Assembly: GCA_002382755.1 (NCBI GenBank)
Contig: DFZT01000066.1
Span: 2,420-10,696, forward strand
DNA: 8,277 nucleotides
From: Firmicutes bacterium UBA4049
GTDB taxonomy: Bacteria; Bacillota; Desulfotomaculia; Desulfotomaculales; Nap2-2B
Reading direction: 5' to 3'
Made by a program: the position numbers and the translations under genes. Below, piece by piece: positions 1 through 6,691 of this stretch. Within the stretch, counting starts at the first letter, position 1. The number at the start of each line of letters is the position of its first letter. The notes below the pieces were generated by a model that made no database searches, was not told the origin of the DNA, and saw only the letters and a list, made by a program, of their open reading frames with translations.

Positions 1-591
1 AAAGCTGCTCCCAAGGCGCTGATTAACGCGTCGGCTGTTGGATTTTACGGTCCCTGTGGGGACGAGGAACTAAACGAGAACTCACAGGCAGGGCGGAATT
101 TTTTAGCTGGAGTATGCCGGGCCTGGGAAGAGGAGGCGTTTAAGGCTCAAGCTTCAGGGGTCAGGGTAATTGCCCTGCGTTTTGGTATTGTACTGGGCGC
201 CGAGGGCGCTCTGGCCAGGATGAAAACCTCTTTCCGCTTTTATTTAGGGGGGCCTCTGGGAGCGGGAGACCAGTGGATGTCCTGGATACATATCAAGGAC
301 TTGACAAGGTTGATCCTGTTTGCGGCGGAAAACGAAAATATTTATGGCCCGGTAAACGTTACTTCTCCGGAACCGGTCAGAATGAAAGAATTTTGCAGGG
401 TTTTGGGCCAGGTTATGAGAAGTCCTTCCTGGCTGCCCGTCTCCGGTTTTTTTCTTAAAGTCGTTTTAGGGGAAATGTCTGATATGTTGTTGAATAGTCA
501 GCGAGTTTTACCGGATAAGGTTCTTAAAGAGGGTTTTGTATTCAAGTTTACAGAGTTGGAAAATGCTTTAAAGGATATTATCGGGAAGTAA
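1..591 (+). CDS. TIGR01777 family SDR epimerase, C-terminal part (5' end outside window)
   Basis: Frame 1 is open from the first base to a TAA at 589-591, giving 196 residues of a protein whose family is usually about 300 long. The N-terminal Rossmann NAD(P)-binding glycine motif lies outside the window. Visible family signatures are ASAVGFYG, with the SDR-type Tyr at fragment residue 16, then FLAGVC.AWE, LRFGIVLG, GGPLG.G.QW.SWIH and a C-terminal DUF1731-like block (SWLPV, LGEM, SQRVLP, GF.F). This matches the YfcH/SulA-like nucleoside-diphosphate-sugar epimerase family, presumably cytosolic; the real substrate of most members is unknown. An internal ATG at 220 is not the start, because family-conserved sequence continues upstream of it. 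The gene is convergent with rimI with no base between the two stop codons. Family call is confident; function is generic. Confidence 0.93.
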   Translation, partial: KAAPKALINASAVGFYGPCGDEELNENSQAGRNFLAGVCRAWEEEAFKAQASGVRVIALRFGIVLGAEGALARMKTSFRFYLGGPLGAGDQWMSWIHIKDLTRLILFAAENENIYGPVNVTSPEPVRMKEFCRVLGQVMRSPSWLPVSGFFLKVVLGEMSDMLLNSQRVLPDKVLKEGFVFKFTELENALKDIIGK

Positions 592-1065
592 TTAAAAATG
601 CTTCCACATGATCAGCGCGTCCTCTCCTGTATCGGAGTAATAGCCTCTGCGGCGTCCTTCCTGAAAAAATCCCAGGCTTGAATAAAGGCCCTTTGCTATA
701 TCGTTGCTGGGTCTTACCTCCAGGGTCATCGATTTGGCCCCAAGTGTCACGGCTTGATTTTCCAGTTCCTGCATCAGCGATCTGCCGATTCCCCGCCGCC
801 TGTAATCAGGGCGGACCGCCAGGTTGGTAATGTGCGCCTCATCAATAATCAGCCACATGCCCGCGTAGCCGACAACCTTATCCCCGCATACGGCTACAAT
901 ATAAAAAGCAAAGTCGTTGAGCAGTTCGCCGTAAAAAGCATACCTCGACCACGGTGTCGGGAAAGAATCTTTTTCAATAGATATAACCTCGCTGAGATGA
1001 TCAGCCTGCATGGGAAGAAAAATAATATCTAAATCTGACTTACGGTTAACTATTTTTGCAGCCAT
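592..1065 (-). CDS. rimI: Ribosomal-protein-alanine N-acetyltransferase RimI (GNAT family)
   Basis: This encodes a 157-residue GNAT acetyltransferase of the RimI type, which transfers acetyl from acetyl-CoA to protein N-termini, classically ribosomal protein S18 in the cytosol. The acetyl-CoA pyrophosphate-binding motif is RRRGIG at residues 89-94, preceded by NLAVRP. The C-terminal part carries LEVRPSN and LYSSLGF, typical of RimI. Length fits the family (about 150). The ATG at 1065 was chosen because a GGAG ribosome binding site lies just upstream. The frame stays open to an ATG at 1185, but that would add 40 unconserved residues and overlap tsaB far more. The chosen start still overlaps the tsaB end by 16 bp, suggesting translational coupling. 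It is the last gene of the thi-tsa block. tsaD, often next to rimI, does not follow; a convergent epimerase does. Confidence 0.93.
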   Translation of the reverse strand: MAAKIVNRKSDLDIIFLPMQADHLSEVISIEKDSFPTPWSRYAFYGELLNDFAFYIVAVCGDKVVGYAGMWLIIDEAHITNLAVRPDYRRRGIGRSLMQELENQAVTLGAKSMTLEVRPSNDIAKGLYSSLGFFQEGRRRGYYSDTGEDALIMWKHF

Positions 1066-1748
1066 TTTGACTCCGCTTCCGACAGCCTTAGATATAAAGG
1101 CTTCAAGCTTGAATAATTTCCCCCCCGACCGGCCTTGAACCTGCTTAGGCCAAGGGACGCAACGCTCGCTCCCCTCGGCAGGCACAGCCCGCCGGGCGTA
1201 AAGAGCGCCTCTTCCGCAAGGTACTCCTGGAAAATTTTCCTGTGTGTCAGGGCGCCGTCCCCCAGCAGAGTAACAGGCTTACCAAGTTTTTTTAATTCCA
1301 AAGCTAAACCAACGGGAGATATTGCTACCGGGCCGGCGACGCACTGCAGGCCGTTTTCATAGACAGCGGCGTAAACTTCGTTCTTGCGGGCTGTGATAAC
1401 CGGGCAGGTCAAGCCTGCGCCCCTGGCCTGATAAAGGCAGGCGAGGGCTTCAAGAGTCCCAATTCCTACAACAGGCAGTTCCCACGCCTGGGCCAGTGTC
1501 CTTGCGGTAGCCAGACCTATCCGCAGGCCCGTGAAAGAGCCGGGTCCTACCGAGGCGGCAATCCCTTCCAGCTGGACATGCTCAATACCCGCCTCATCCA
1601 GAACGCCTTTGATCATCGGAAGCAGGTTCACAGAGTGGGTCCGTTTGTTATTTACCGTCCTTTCGGCAACCAGCAGATCATCCAGCGCAACGGCCGCGCT
1701 GGCGACGGAAGTTGCCGCTTCAATTCCCAGAACGTACAATCGTTCCAT
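1050..1748 (-). CDS. tsaB: tRNA threonylcarbamoyladenosine biosynthesis protein TsaB
   Basis: This encodes a 232-residue TsaB (YeaZ), the ASKHA-fold partner of TsaD. With TsaD and TsaE it forms the complex that transfers threonylcarbamoyl onto A37 of ANN-decoding tRNAs. Family landmarks are LGIEAATS near the N-terminus, THS at 37-39, the strongly conserved GPGSFTGLRIGLA at 68-80, and VVGIGTLEALA at 93-103. Length matches the family (220-240). The ATG at 1748 sits immediately after a GGAGGAG ribosome binding site embedded in the end of tsaE. The tsaE coding sequence overlaps it by 29 bp and rimI overlaps its end by 16 bp, so the three are very likely co-translated. TsaB itself is thought to be catalytically inactive and to act as a scaffold. 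TsaD must be encoded elsewhere. Confidence 0.95.
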   Translation of the reverse strand: MERLYVLGIEAATSVASAAVALDDLLVAERTVNNKRTHSVNLLPMIKGVLDEAGIEHVQLEGIAASVGPGSFTGLRIGLATARTLAQAWELPVVGIGTLEALACLYQARGAGLTCPVITARKNEVYAAVYENGLQCVAGPVAISPVGLALELKKLGKPVTLLGDGALTHRKIFQEYLAEEALFTPGGLCLPRGASVASLGLSRFKAGRGGNYSSLKPLYLRLSEAESKWLQK

Positions 1749-2196
1749 ACTCCTCCATCAGGCGGCGGTACCGTTCTCCCCGGGGAGTAAAGCTGATCAC
1801 CCGGATTTCACCCGCTTCCGGGCCGGCGCAGATAGTTATGTCCAGCCTGTCCTGCGGAAGAGCCCCCGCAACCTGATCAGCCCATTCTATCAGTGTGACG
1901 CCGTTCCCGTCAAAATATTCCTCGCACCCCAGGTCGTCGAGCTCGGACGGCCCTTTTAAGCGGTAGGCGTCAAGGTGGTAAAAAGGCATTCTCCCCTGGT
2001 ATTCTTTAATAATCGTAAATGTAGGGCTGTTGATTATTTCCTTCACACCAAGGCCCTTTCCCACTCCCTTGGCAAAGACAGTTTTGCCGGCGCCAAGTCC
2101 TCCCGTCAGGCAGATCGCGGCGCCCGCCTCCAGGATGGCGCCCAGGAGTTCACCCCAATAAAAAGTTTGCCGCGCTGACTCAGATTTTAAATCCAT
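1720..2196 (-). CDS. tsaE: tRNA threonylcarbamoyladenosine biosynthesis ATPase TsaE
   Basis: This encodes a 158-residue P-loop ATPase TsaE (YjeE), which drives turnover of the TsaB-TsaD complex in t6A synthesis. The Walker A motif GGLGAGKT is at residues 32-39. It is followed by NSPTFTI (56-62), HLDAYRL (74-80) and IEW (103-105), all characteristic of the family. The ATG at 2196 is preferred: AAGGGA lies upstream of it and the length then matches the usual 150-160. An ATG at 2214 overlaps thiL by 8 bp and has AGGA jammed against it. Starts further up, such as 2343, would add a long tail that merely reads the thiL 3' end in another frame. It begins 10 bp after the thiL stop and runs 29 bp into tsaB. 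Confidence 0.94.
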   Translation of the reverse strand: MDLKSESARQTFYWGELLGAILEAGAAICLTGGLGAGKTVFAKGVGKGLGVKEIINSPTFTIIKEYQGRMPFYHLDAYRLKGPSELDDLGCEEYFDGNGVTLIEWADQVAGALPQDRLDITICAGPEAGEIRVISFTPRGERYRRLMEEYGTIVRSGN

Positions 2197-2206
2197 ACCT
2201 TTTCCC

Positions 2207-3235
2207 TTAATCATTCCTGGTTTTGAAGTGATCGTATCCTTTTGCCTCCAGGGGAACGAAATAACCTTGCGGCAGCTCCATTGTAATTCCGGCCTTTGGC
2301 TGTACAATCTCACCAATGAGATGGCACTTTTCTCCTTCTTCATTTAAAAGACGCTTTATGGCTGCGGCGCTGTCGCGCCGGACAGTAAAAACCAGTTCAA
2401 AGTCCTCGCCTCCGTACAGCGCCCAGTTGAGCGGGTCCCGTTTGGCGGCCGCGGCCGCTTCCTTTAGCCTCTGGTCCTGGGGAACGAGTGGAGATCTGAT
2501 CCTGCAGCCGACACCGCTGGCTAGGCAGATTTCGTGAATTTCAGTGGCCAGCCCGTCGCTGATGTCATCCATTGAGGTGACCATTCCCGTACCTGCCAGC
2601 AAGGCCCCCAGTTTGACACGCGCTTTTGGCTCCGTGTGGGCCGATTTTAAGAAACTGCCGGCTTCTGTTGAAACTCTGGTCCCGGGGTTCTGATAAAGAA
2701 AAAGCCCTGCAGCTGAATTTCCAAGGCTGCCGGTAACAAAAACCAGATCACCGGGTTTTGCGCCGCTGCGGTAGACAGCCTTACCGGCGCCCACAGACCC
2801 GATCAGGGCGACGTTAATGATTAATTTACCCGGGGATTTCACAGTATCCCCGCCGACAATATTCAGGCTGTATTCGATTGCTGCGTTCCTTAACCCGGAA
2901 TAGATCCCCTGCAAAACCTCCGCCGAAAACTTCAGGGGGATTCCCAGGGAAACAACCGCGTGCAGCGGCCTGCCGCCCATGGCTGCAATGTCGCTGACAC
3001 TCGCCACCATCGCTTTGGCGCCGACTTGGGCCGGCTTTACGAAGGCCATGGAAAAATGGACATCCTCAATAAGCATGTCGGTGGTAAATAAAAGCCAGTC
3101 CTCCCCTTCCGCCTTTAAAACAGCGGCATCGTCCCCTATCCCCCTAATTACATTATCGGGATAAGGGACGATTTCCCGTGTAAGAAGCTCGATAAGTTTT
3201 ATTTCCCCCAGGCCATTCAGGTCCAAATGCCTCAC
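2207..3235 (-). CDS. thiL: Thiamine-monophosphate kinase ThiL
   Basis: ThiL phosphorylates thiamine monophosphate with ATP to give the cofactor TPP, the last step of the pathway, in the cytosol. The 342-residue product has the ATP/Mg motifs of the PurM-like family: GIGDDAAVL at 32-40, TTDMLIEDVHF at 51-61, SDIAAMGG at 81-88, VGGDTV at 127-132, then DISDGLA and YGGEDFEL further on. Two in-frame GTG starts compete. The one at 3235 has AAAGGA six bases upstream (3242-3247); the one at 3259, adding eight residues, has no visible ribosome binding site. I chose 3235. It follows thiC after a 43-bp gap with no terminator and precedes tsaE by 10 bp, linking thiamine synthesis to the t6A genes in one probable transcript. 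Family length is usually 320-340. Confidence 0.94.
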   Translation of the reverse strand: MRHLDLNGLGEIKLIELLTREIVPYPDNVIRGIGDDAAVLKAEGEDWLLFTTDMLIEDVHFSMAFVKPAQVGAKAMVASVSDIAAMGGRPLHAVVSLGIPLKFSAEVLQGIYSGLRNAAIEYSLNIVGGDTVKSPGKLIINVALIGSVGAGKAVYRSGAKPGDLVFVTGSLGNSAAGLFLYQNPGTRVSTEAGSFLKSAHTEPKARVKLGALLAGTGMVTSMDDISDGLATEIHEICLASGVGCRIRSPLVPQDQRLKEAAAAAKRDPLNWALYGGEDFELVFTVRRDSAAAIKRLLNEEGEKCHLIGEIVQPKAGITMELPQGYFVPLEAKGYDHFKTRND

Positions 3236-3278
3236 CGGCGTCCTTTCGCGGTCTTTCACGGTTAATAGTAAGCGTGTA

Positions 3279-4577
3279 TTAGCAATCTTCCAGTCCTTTG
3301 CCCAGATATTCTCCGACCAGTTTCATGGCGCAAAAATCCCCGCACATCGTACAGGCCTCGATTTGTTCCGGATTGTGCGCCTCCCTGAAGCGGCGGGCTT
3401 TTTCCGGGTCCAGGGCAAGGGCGAACTGCTTCTCCCAATCCAATTCCTTACGTGCTTTAGCCATCGCCAGATCCCAGTTCCTCGCCCCCTGCACGTTCTT
3501 AACGTAGTCGGCCGCATGGCCGGCGATCCGGCAGGCAATCACGCCCTCCCGCACATCCTGGACACCGGGCAGGCCAAGGTGCTCAGAGGGAGTCACATAG
3601 CAGAGAAAATCGGCTCCCGCCATTGCAGCCAGAGCCCCACCGATGGCGGAAGTTATGTGATCGTACCCCGGCGCCACGTCGGTAACCAGAGGTCCCAGCA
3701 CATAAAAAGGGGCTCCTTTGCACAGGCTCTTTTGAAGTATAATATTCGAGATTACCTGATCAAGGGGAAGATGGCCGGGTCCTTCCACCATAACCTGTAC
3801 CCCGGCCTGGCGCGATCTTTCCACCAGTTCCCCTAAAACTATAAGTTCCTGAATCTGCGCCCGATCCGTGGCATCGGCAAGACACCCCGGGCGCAGCCCG
3901 TCACCAAGACTTAGCGTTACATCATATTTAAGACAAATTTCCAGCAGACGGTCAAATTCTTCCAGCAAAGGGTTCTCTTTCTGGTTATGCAGCATCCAAC
4001 CGGTCAGCAGGGACCCCCCCCTGCTGACTATGTCGGCAACCCGGCCCTGGCGCCTCAAACGGCTGATCGTTTCCATGGTCACACCGCAGTGGACAGTGAA
4101 AAAATCAACCCCCTCCCCGGCCTGCTCCTCCAGCGTCGAAAAAATATCTTCGGCTTTCATGGCAACAATGCTGCCGCGTTTTTCCTTGGCTTCCACAACG
4201 GATTGGTAGATAGGCACCGTTCCCAGCGGAACAGGGCAGCGGCGAAGGATCTCCCGCCTGATTTCATTAATTTCCCCGCCTGTGGAAAGGTCCATCACGG
4301 TATCCGTTCCCGCCGACAGGGCTGTTTCCAGTTTTTCCAGTTCGCCCTTTAAACCGGGCAAAGCGGTCGAAGTGCCCAGATTGGCGTTAACTTTGGTCCG
4401 CAGGCCTTTTCCAATTCCGCAAGGAACAAGCCCTTTATGATTTATATTTGCGGGTATAACTATCGTCCCCGCTTCCACCCCCTGCCTGACCACCTCGGGA
4501 TCAAGCATTTCTTTTTCAGCCACTTCTTTCATCCGGGCTGTAATTGTCCCTGCCCTGGCTGATAAAAGCTGTGTCAT
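3279..4577 (-). CDS. thiC: Phosphomethylpyrimidine synthase ThiC (short form)
   Basis: ThiC is the radical-SAM [4Fe-4S] enzyme that rearranges aminoimidazole ribotide (AIR) into HMP-P, the pyrimidine precursor of thiamine. The 432-residue product is the short form, lacking the roughly 200-residue N-terminal domain of E. coli ThiC. It opens with [10 protein letters not shown] and contains [68 protein letters not shown] and the C-terminal cluster-binding cysteines C409, C412 and C416. Their spacing here is CX2CX3C. The ATG at 4577 matches the usual family N-terminus and has GGGAG about ten bases upstream. A GTG at 4610 overlaps the thiE stop as GTGA and would add 11 residues; it has no clear ribosome binding site. 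It lies between the ThiD2-ThiE gene and thiL, its pathway partners. Confidence 0.96.
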   Translation of the reverse strand: MTQLLSARAGTITARMKEVAEKEMLDPEVVRQGVEAGTIVIPANINHKGLVPCGIGKGLRTKVNANLGTSTALPGLKGELEKLETALSAGTDTVMDLSTGGEINEIRREILRRCPVPLGTVPIYQSVVEAKEKRGSIVAMKAEDIFSTLEEQAGEGVDFFTVHCGVTMETISRLRRQGRVADIVSRGGSLLTGWMLHNQKENPLLEEFDRLLEICLKYDVTLSLGDGLRPGCLADATDRAQIQELIVLGELVERSRQAGVQVMVEGPGHLPLDQVISNIILQKSLCKGAPFYVLGPLVTDVAPGYDHITSAIGGALAAMAGADFLCYVTPSEHLGLPGVQDVREGVIACRIAGHAADYVKNVQGARNWDLAMAKARKELDWEKQFALALDPEKARRFREAHNPEQIEACTMCGDFCAMKLVGEYLGKGLEDC

Positions 4578-4606
4578 TTTTGCAAAACTCCCGTCTATAT
4601 TTTTTG

Positions 4607-5671
4607 TCACTGGAATGAGCGGGTTTTTATTATCTCTTCCCGTAGATACGAGGCCGCTGCCCGGACATCCGGGGCTGAAACCACCGCCGAAACAACAGCC
4701 ACGCCTTTTGCTCCGGTTTCTATGACTTCGGAAACATTGGACATATTAATCCCGCCAATTGCCACCCAGGGCAGATCAATTTCCCTGCTGACCCGCCTTA
4801 AAAGTTCCAACCCGACCGGTCTGGCGGCGTCCTCTTTGGTTCTGGTGTCAAAAACCGGGCCTACCCCTATGTAATCAGCCCCTTGCCGGCGCGCCTGTCT
4901 GGCTTGTTCCAGAGAAAAGACGGATAATCCTATAATTTTCCCGGGCCCGAGGAGCTTCCTGGCTGTAGAAACAGGCAGGTCATCCTGCCCAAGGTGAACA
5001 CCGTCCGCATCCACGGCAAGGGCTATATCGACCCGGTCGTTGATAATCAAGGGAATATCTTTAAAACGCGTCAGGCGCCGCAGCTCGAGGCCTTTTTCCA
5101 ACAACTTGCTGTCGGAAGATTCCTTGTCCCGTAACTGAATCACGGTTGCGCCGCCTGCAATTGCCGATTCGGCTACTTCTACAAGGTCCCTTCCCCCGGT
5201 AAACTTTTCCTGAACGATAACGTACAGGGTATAATCTACATTGTACAATTCGTTTGCTTTTAATTCAACCAGTTTAAGGGTCATCTCCTTTTCAAGATCA
5301 TAAAGTTCAAAGCGTATTTTTTTAAACTCAGAACCGGTTGAAATAAACTTGGCATACTCTTCCAGAACACGCATGGCTTCCTGCGCGCGCTTAAAGTTGG
5401 CCAGAGACAGTTCCAAAAAGTTAAGCCTTTCAAACTCTTTTTCTGCCCGGCTGTAAAAACCGACATCCGTTTGCGAGTCTCTGCCAGACATAAACTTTTC
5501 GACTCCGCCGGGCCACTCCTGCTGAATTAACCGGAGTTGGTGCCTTATACTTTTTAACTTTCCGGCTAGAAAAGCGTCATTCAAAGCAAAACGGGCCAAC
5601 TCCTCAACAACCCGGAGACCTTCCCTGGCGCGGTTGAAATTTGCGTCGGCAATCCTGTAAATGCTGAACAA
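4607..5671 (-). CDS. thiE: Bifunctional HMP-P kinase ThiD2 / thiamine-phosphate synthase ThiE fusion
   Basis: The 354-residue product joins two thiamine enzymes. Residues 1-140 resemble ThiD2, an HMP-P kinase unrelated to classical ThiD, with [20 protein letters not shown] at 9-28. A similar segment recurs at 91-110 ([20 protein letters not shown]), so this domain looks internally duplicated. Residues 146-350 are ThiE, the TIM-barrel enzyme that condenses HMP-PP with thiazole phosphate: IQLRDK (178-183), [20 protein letters not shown] (210-229), GVGPVF (269-274), AIGGI (304-308) and GVAVVSAV (323-330). The start is a TTG at 5671; upstream in frame there is only a stop and no ATG or GTG. AAAGG lies 11 bases before it, so initiation may be weak. 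It is the first gene after a terminator-bearing leader and directly precedes thiC, its HMP-P supplier. Confidence 0.92.
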   Translation of the reverse strand: MFSIYRIADANFNRAREGLRVVEELARFALNDAFLAGKLKSIRHQLRLIQQEWPGGVEKFMSGRDSQTDVGFYSRAEKEFERLNFLELSLANFKRAQEAMRVLEEYAKFISTGSEFKKIRFELYDLEKEMTLKLVELKANELYNVDYTLYVIVQEKFTGGRDLVEVAESAIAGGATVIQLRDKESSDSKLLEKGLELRRLTRFKDIPLIINDRVDIALAVDADGVHLGQDDLPVSTARKLLGPGKIIGLSVFSLEQARQARRQGADYIGVGPVFDTRTKEDAARPVGLELLRRVSREIDLPWVAIGGINMSNVSEVIETGAKGVAVVSAVVSAPDVRAAASYLREEIIKTRSFQ

Positions 5672-5691
5672 TTTGGCAGCGACCTTTCATT

Positions 5692-5720
5692 AAAAAACCC
5701 ATCCTCTTAAAGGAATGGGC
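5692..5720 (-). terminator. Intrinsic terminator in the thi leader (attenuator)
   Basis: Read on the minus strand, CCCATTCCT (5719-5711), a five-base TTAAG loop and AGGATGGG (5705-5698) form a stem with one bulged T, followed at once by six T residues (5697-5692). This is a classic Rho-independent terminator. It sits between the receiver gene and the thiD2-thiE start, only 21 bases before the TTG start at 5671, so it must be conditional for the thi genes to be expressed. Its 5' arm can instead pair with an upstream copy of the complementary sequence at 5781-5787. Confidence 0.75.
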
Positions 5721-5804
5721 TTTGAAAAACATAACCCTTAAACTTGGGTTCAAGAATAAAGCCAGGCTTTTTTCTAACCAGCCCATTACTTATTTTATAT
5801 TTTA
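5692..5804 (-). promoter_or_regulatory. Structured thi leader, candidate riboswitch or attenuator of unknown class
   Basis: The minus-strand leader can form two exclusive folds. In one, AATGGGC (5787-5781) pairs with GCCCATT (5720-5714). This stem encloses two hairpins: GAAAAAAGC/GCTTTATTC with a CTG loop and one mismatch (about 5754-5774), and AACCC/GGGTT with an eight-base loop (5733-5750). In the other, GCCCATTCC is taken into the terminator at 5698-5719. Pairing of the first kind would therefore act as an antiterminator. The conserved TPP-riboswitch cores (CTGAGA and the ACCTGATCTGGATAAT region) are absent. The ligand, or even whether it binds one, cannot be told from the sequence. Placement ahead of thiD2-thiE-thiC-thiL suggests thiamine-pathway control. 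Confidence 0.5.
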
Positions 5805-5827
5805 GCAAATATTTTAACGTAATGGGC
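5781..5827. repeat. 9-bp inverted repeat upstream of the thi leader
   Basis: GCCCATTAC at 5781-5789 and its exact reverse complement GTAATGGGC at 5819-5827 flank a 29-bp AT-rich spacer. The same seven-base core recurs at 5714-5720 and, in shortened form, in the terminator arm at 5698-5705. On minus-strand RNA the order is core complement, core, core complement, core. Transcripts that start upstream of 5827 could form the 5781/5819 hairpin, which would leave the terminator free to fold. Confidence 0.7.
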
Positions 5828-5840
5828 ATTTCTATGTACA
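5811..5840 (-). promoter_or_regulatory. Candidate SigA-type promoter for the thi operon
   Basis: On the minus strand TGTACA (5840-5835, four of six matches to TTGACA) is followed after 18 bases by TAAAAT (5816-5811, five of six matches to TATAAT). Transcription would begin near 5802-5805, just before the structured leader. The region is very AT-rich and other -10-like hexamers exist (for example TATAAA at 5799-5794 with a poor -35), so the exact promoter is uncertain. Confidence 0.35.
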
Positions 5841-5860
5841 GTTTACCGAGATTTTTATTA

Positions 5861-6274
5861 TTATCCGAGCAGGGTCAGACTGCAGGTATTTAACGGATAG
5901 TAATTGCCGTATTCTTCCTCTTCAAAGTATTTTTGCAGAAATGGTCTGGTTTTGTTAATATCAAAAGGTTTTGAAATACAAAAACTGGCCCCTTTTTCCA
6001 TTGCTTCGCTGACGACTTGATTTGAAATATAGGCCGTCATTATAACAACTGTCGTTTCCGGCGAGATTTCCTTAATCCTGCCCAATGCCTGAAGACCATT
6101 CATCGCCGGCATGCAGACATCCAGAAAGGCCAGGTGGGGGTGGCGCTCTTTAACGGCTTCAACAGCTTCCAAACCGTTTTCCGCCAAACGGACCTCGTAA
6201 CCTATCTCTTCCATAATAGTGGACAGTAAACGCCTTATTCCCAGATGATCATCAGCCACCAAAACACCTTTCAC
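5861..6274 (-). CDS. Receiver-only response regulator, Spo0F-like (downstream copy)
   Basis: This is a 137-residue protein made almost entirely of one CheY-type receiver domain, with no DNA-binding or enzymatic output domain. The acidic pair is D8-D9, the phosphoacceptor is D52 (LDVCMP), the switch Thr is T80 (IMTAY) and the conserved Lys is K102 (SKPFDI). GIRRLL, MTAY and KPFDI recall Spo0F, the phosphorelay receiver, but assignment beyond that is inference. It has an extra tail rich in Tyr and Leu after about residue 120. The GTG start at 6274 has GGGGTGA six bases upstream. It begins 22 bp after the paralogous receiver gene and is probably co-transcribed with it. No histidine kinase lies in the window, so the partner is unknown. 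Its end is followed by the thi leader without an obvious terminator of its own. Confidence 0.9.
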   Translation of the reverse strand: MKGVLVADDHLGIRRLLSTIMEEIGYEVRLAENGLEAVEAVKERHPHLAFLDVCMPAMNGLQALGRIKEISPETTVVIMTAYISNQVVSEAMEKGASFCISKPFDINKTRPFLQKYFEEEEYGNYYPLNTCSLTLLG

Positions 6275-6296
6275 GAGAATTCACCCCACTTAGAAG

Positions 6297-6662
6297 TTAA
6301 TCATCTTTTTTACCAAACTCTTCAAATAACTTTTCCAGGAAGACTTTTATTTCTTCTATGTCGAGAGGCTTCGATTTGCAGAACAAAGCTCCTTTGGCCA
6401 TTGCCTCGCTGACAACCTCGTTTGAAATATATGCGGTCATAATGACGACTTTCGTTTCCGGCAAAATTGCCTTAATTTCACCCAATGCTTGAAGCCCGTT
6501 CTTCACAGGCATACGGACGTCCATAAAGACGAGATATGGACGGTTCTTCTCTGCTTTCATTACGGCTTCATTACCGTCTTTGGCCTGAATAACCTCGTAA
6601 CCTATTTCCTCCATAACAGTTGAAAGTAAATGTCTTATACCGTCATGATCATCAGCAATCAA
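6297..6662 (-). CDS. Receiver-only response regulator, Spo0F-like (upstream copy, start unusual)
   Basis: From the TTG at 6662 this gives 121 residues forming a single receiver domain: acidic D4-D5, phosphoacceptor D48 (MDVRMP), T76 (IMTAY) and K98 (SKPLDI). It is about two thirds identical to the next gene, so the two are tandem duplicates. The start is a problem. The TTG has no ribosome binding site and clips the first beta strand. The frame continues upstream as KTAPIA, and AAAGGGGG (6692-6699) lies eight bases before codon 6681-6683, which reads GTA AAA. The paralogue begins GTG AAA. A GTA start, or a GTG changed to GTA, would give 128 residues. A SigH-like promoter precedes it. Spo0F-like phosphotransfer is inferred from motifs and this promoter; the partner kinase is unknown. 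Confidence 0.87.
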   Translation of the reverse strand: MIADDHDGIRHLLSTVMEEIGYEVIQAKDGNEAVMKAEKNRPYLVFMDVRMPVKNGLQALGEIKAILPETKVVIMTAYISNEVVSEAMAKGALFCKSKPLDIEEIKVFLEKLFEEFGKKDD

Positions 6663-6691
6663 AGCTATTGGAGCAGTTTTTACGGATTGAT

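Noticed and set aside
1066..1185. Longer rimI start at 1185
   Set aside because: The added 40 residues are the tsaB 3' end read in another frame and show no GNAT similarity. The ATG at 1065 has a good ribosome binding site.
2197..2343. Longer tsaE start at 2343
   Set aside because: The extension overlaps thiL coding sequence by more than 100 bp and adds residues not seen in TsaE proteins.
3298..4352. Several plus-strand open frames opposite thiC
   Set aside because: They are antisense shadows of a well-conserved gene, with no ribosome binding sites or recognisable protein features.
4596..4610. GTG at 4610 as the thiC start, overlapping the thiE stop as GTGA
   Set aside because: The overlap is attractive for coupling, but there is no ribosome binding site and the family N-terminus MTQ begins at the ATG at 4577. 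It remains a possible alternative.
5758..5773. Terminator on the plus strand (AAAGC/GCTTT followed by T residues)
   Set aside because: No plus-strand gene lies upstream that it could terminate. On the minus strand the same bases form an inner hairpin of the leader.
5692..5790. HMP-PP (thiS motif) riboswitch
   Set aside because: In that class the aptamer is embedded in the terminator stem. Here the terminator stem is a short plain hairpin with a five-base loop, leaving no room. I cannot recall the full consensus, so a covariance search would settle it.
5672..5860. TPP riboswitch ahead of thiD2-thiE
   Set aside because: The expected conserved segments (CTGAGA and the ACCTGATCTGGATAAT...CCAGCG region) are missing on both strands of the leader.
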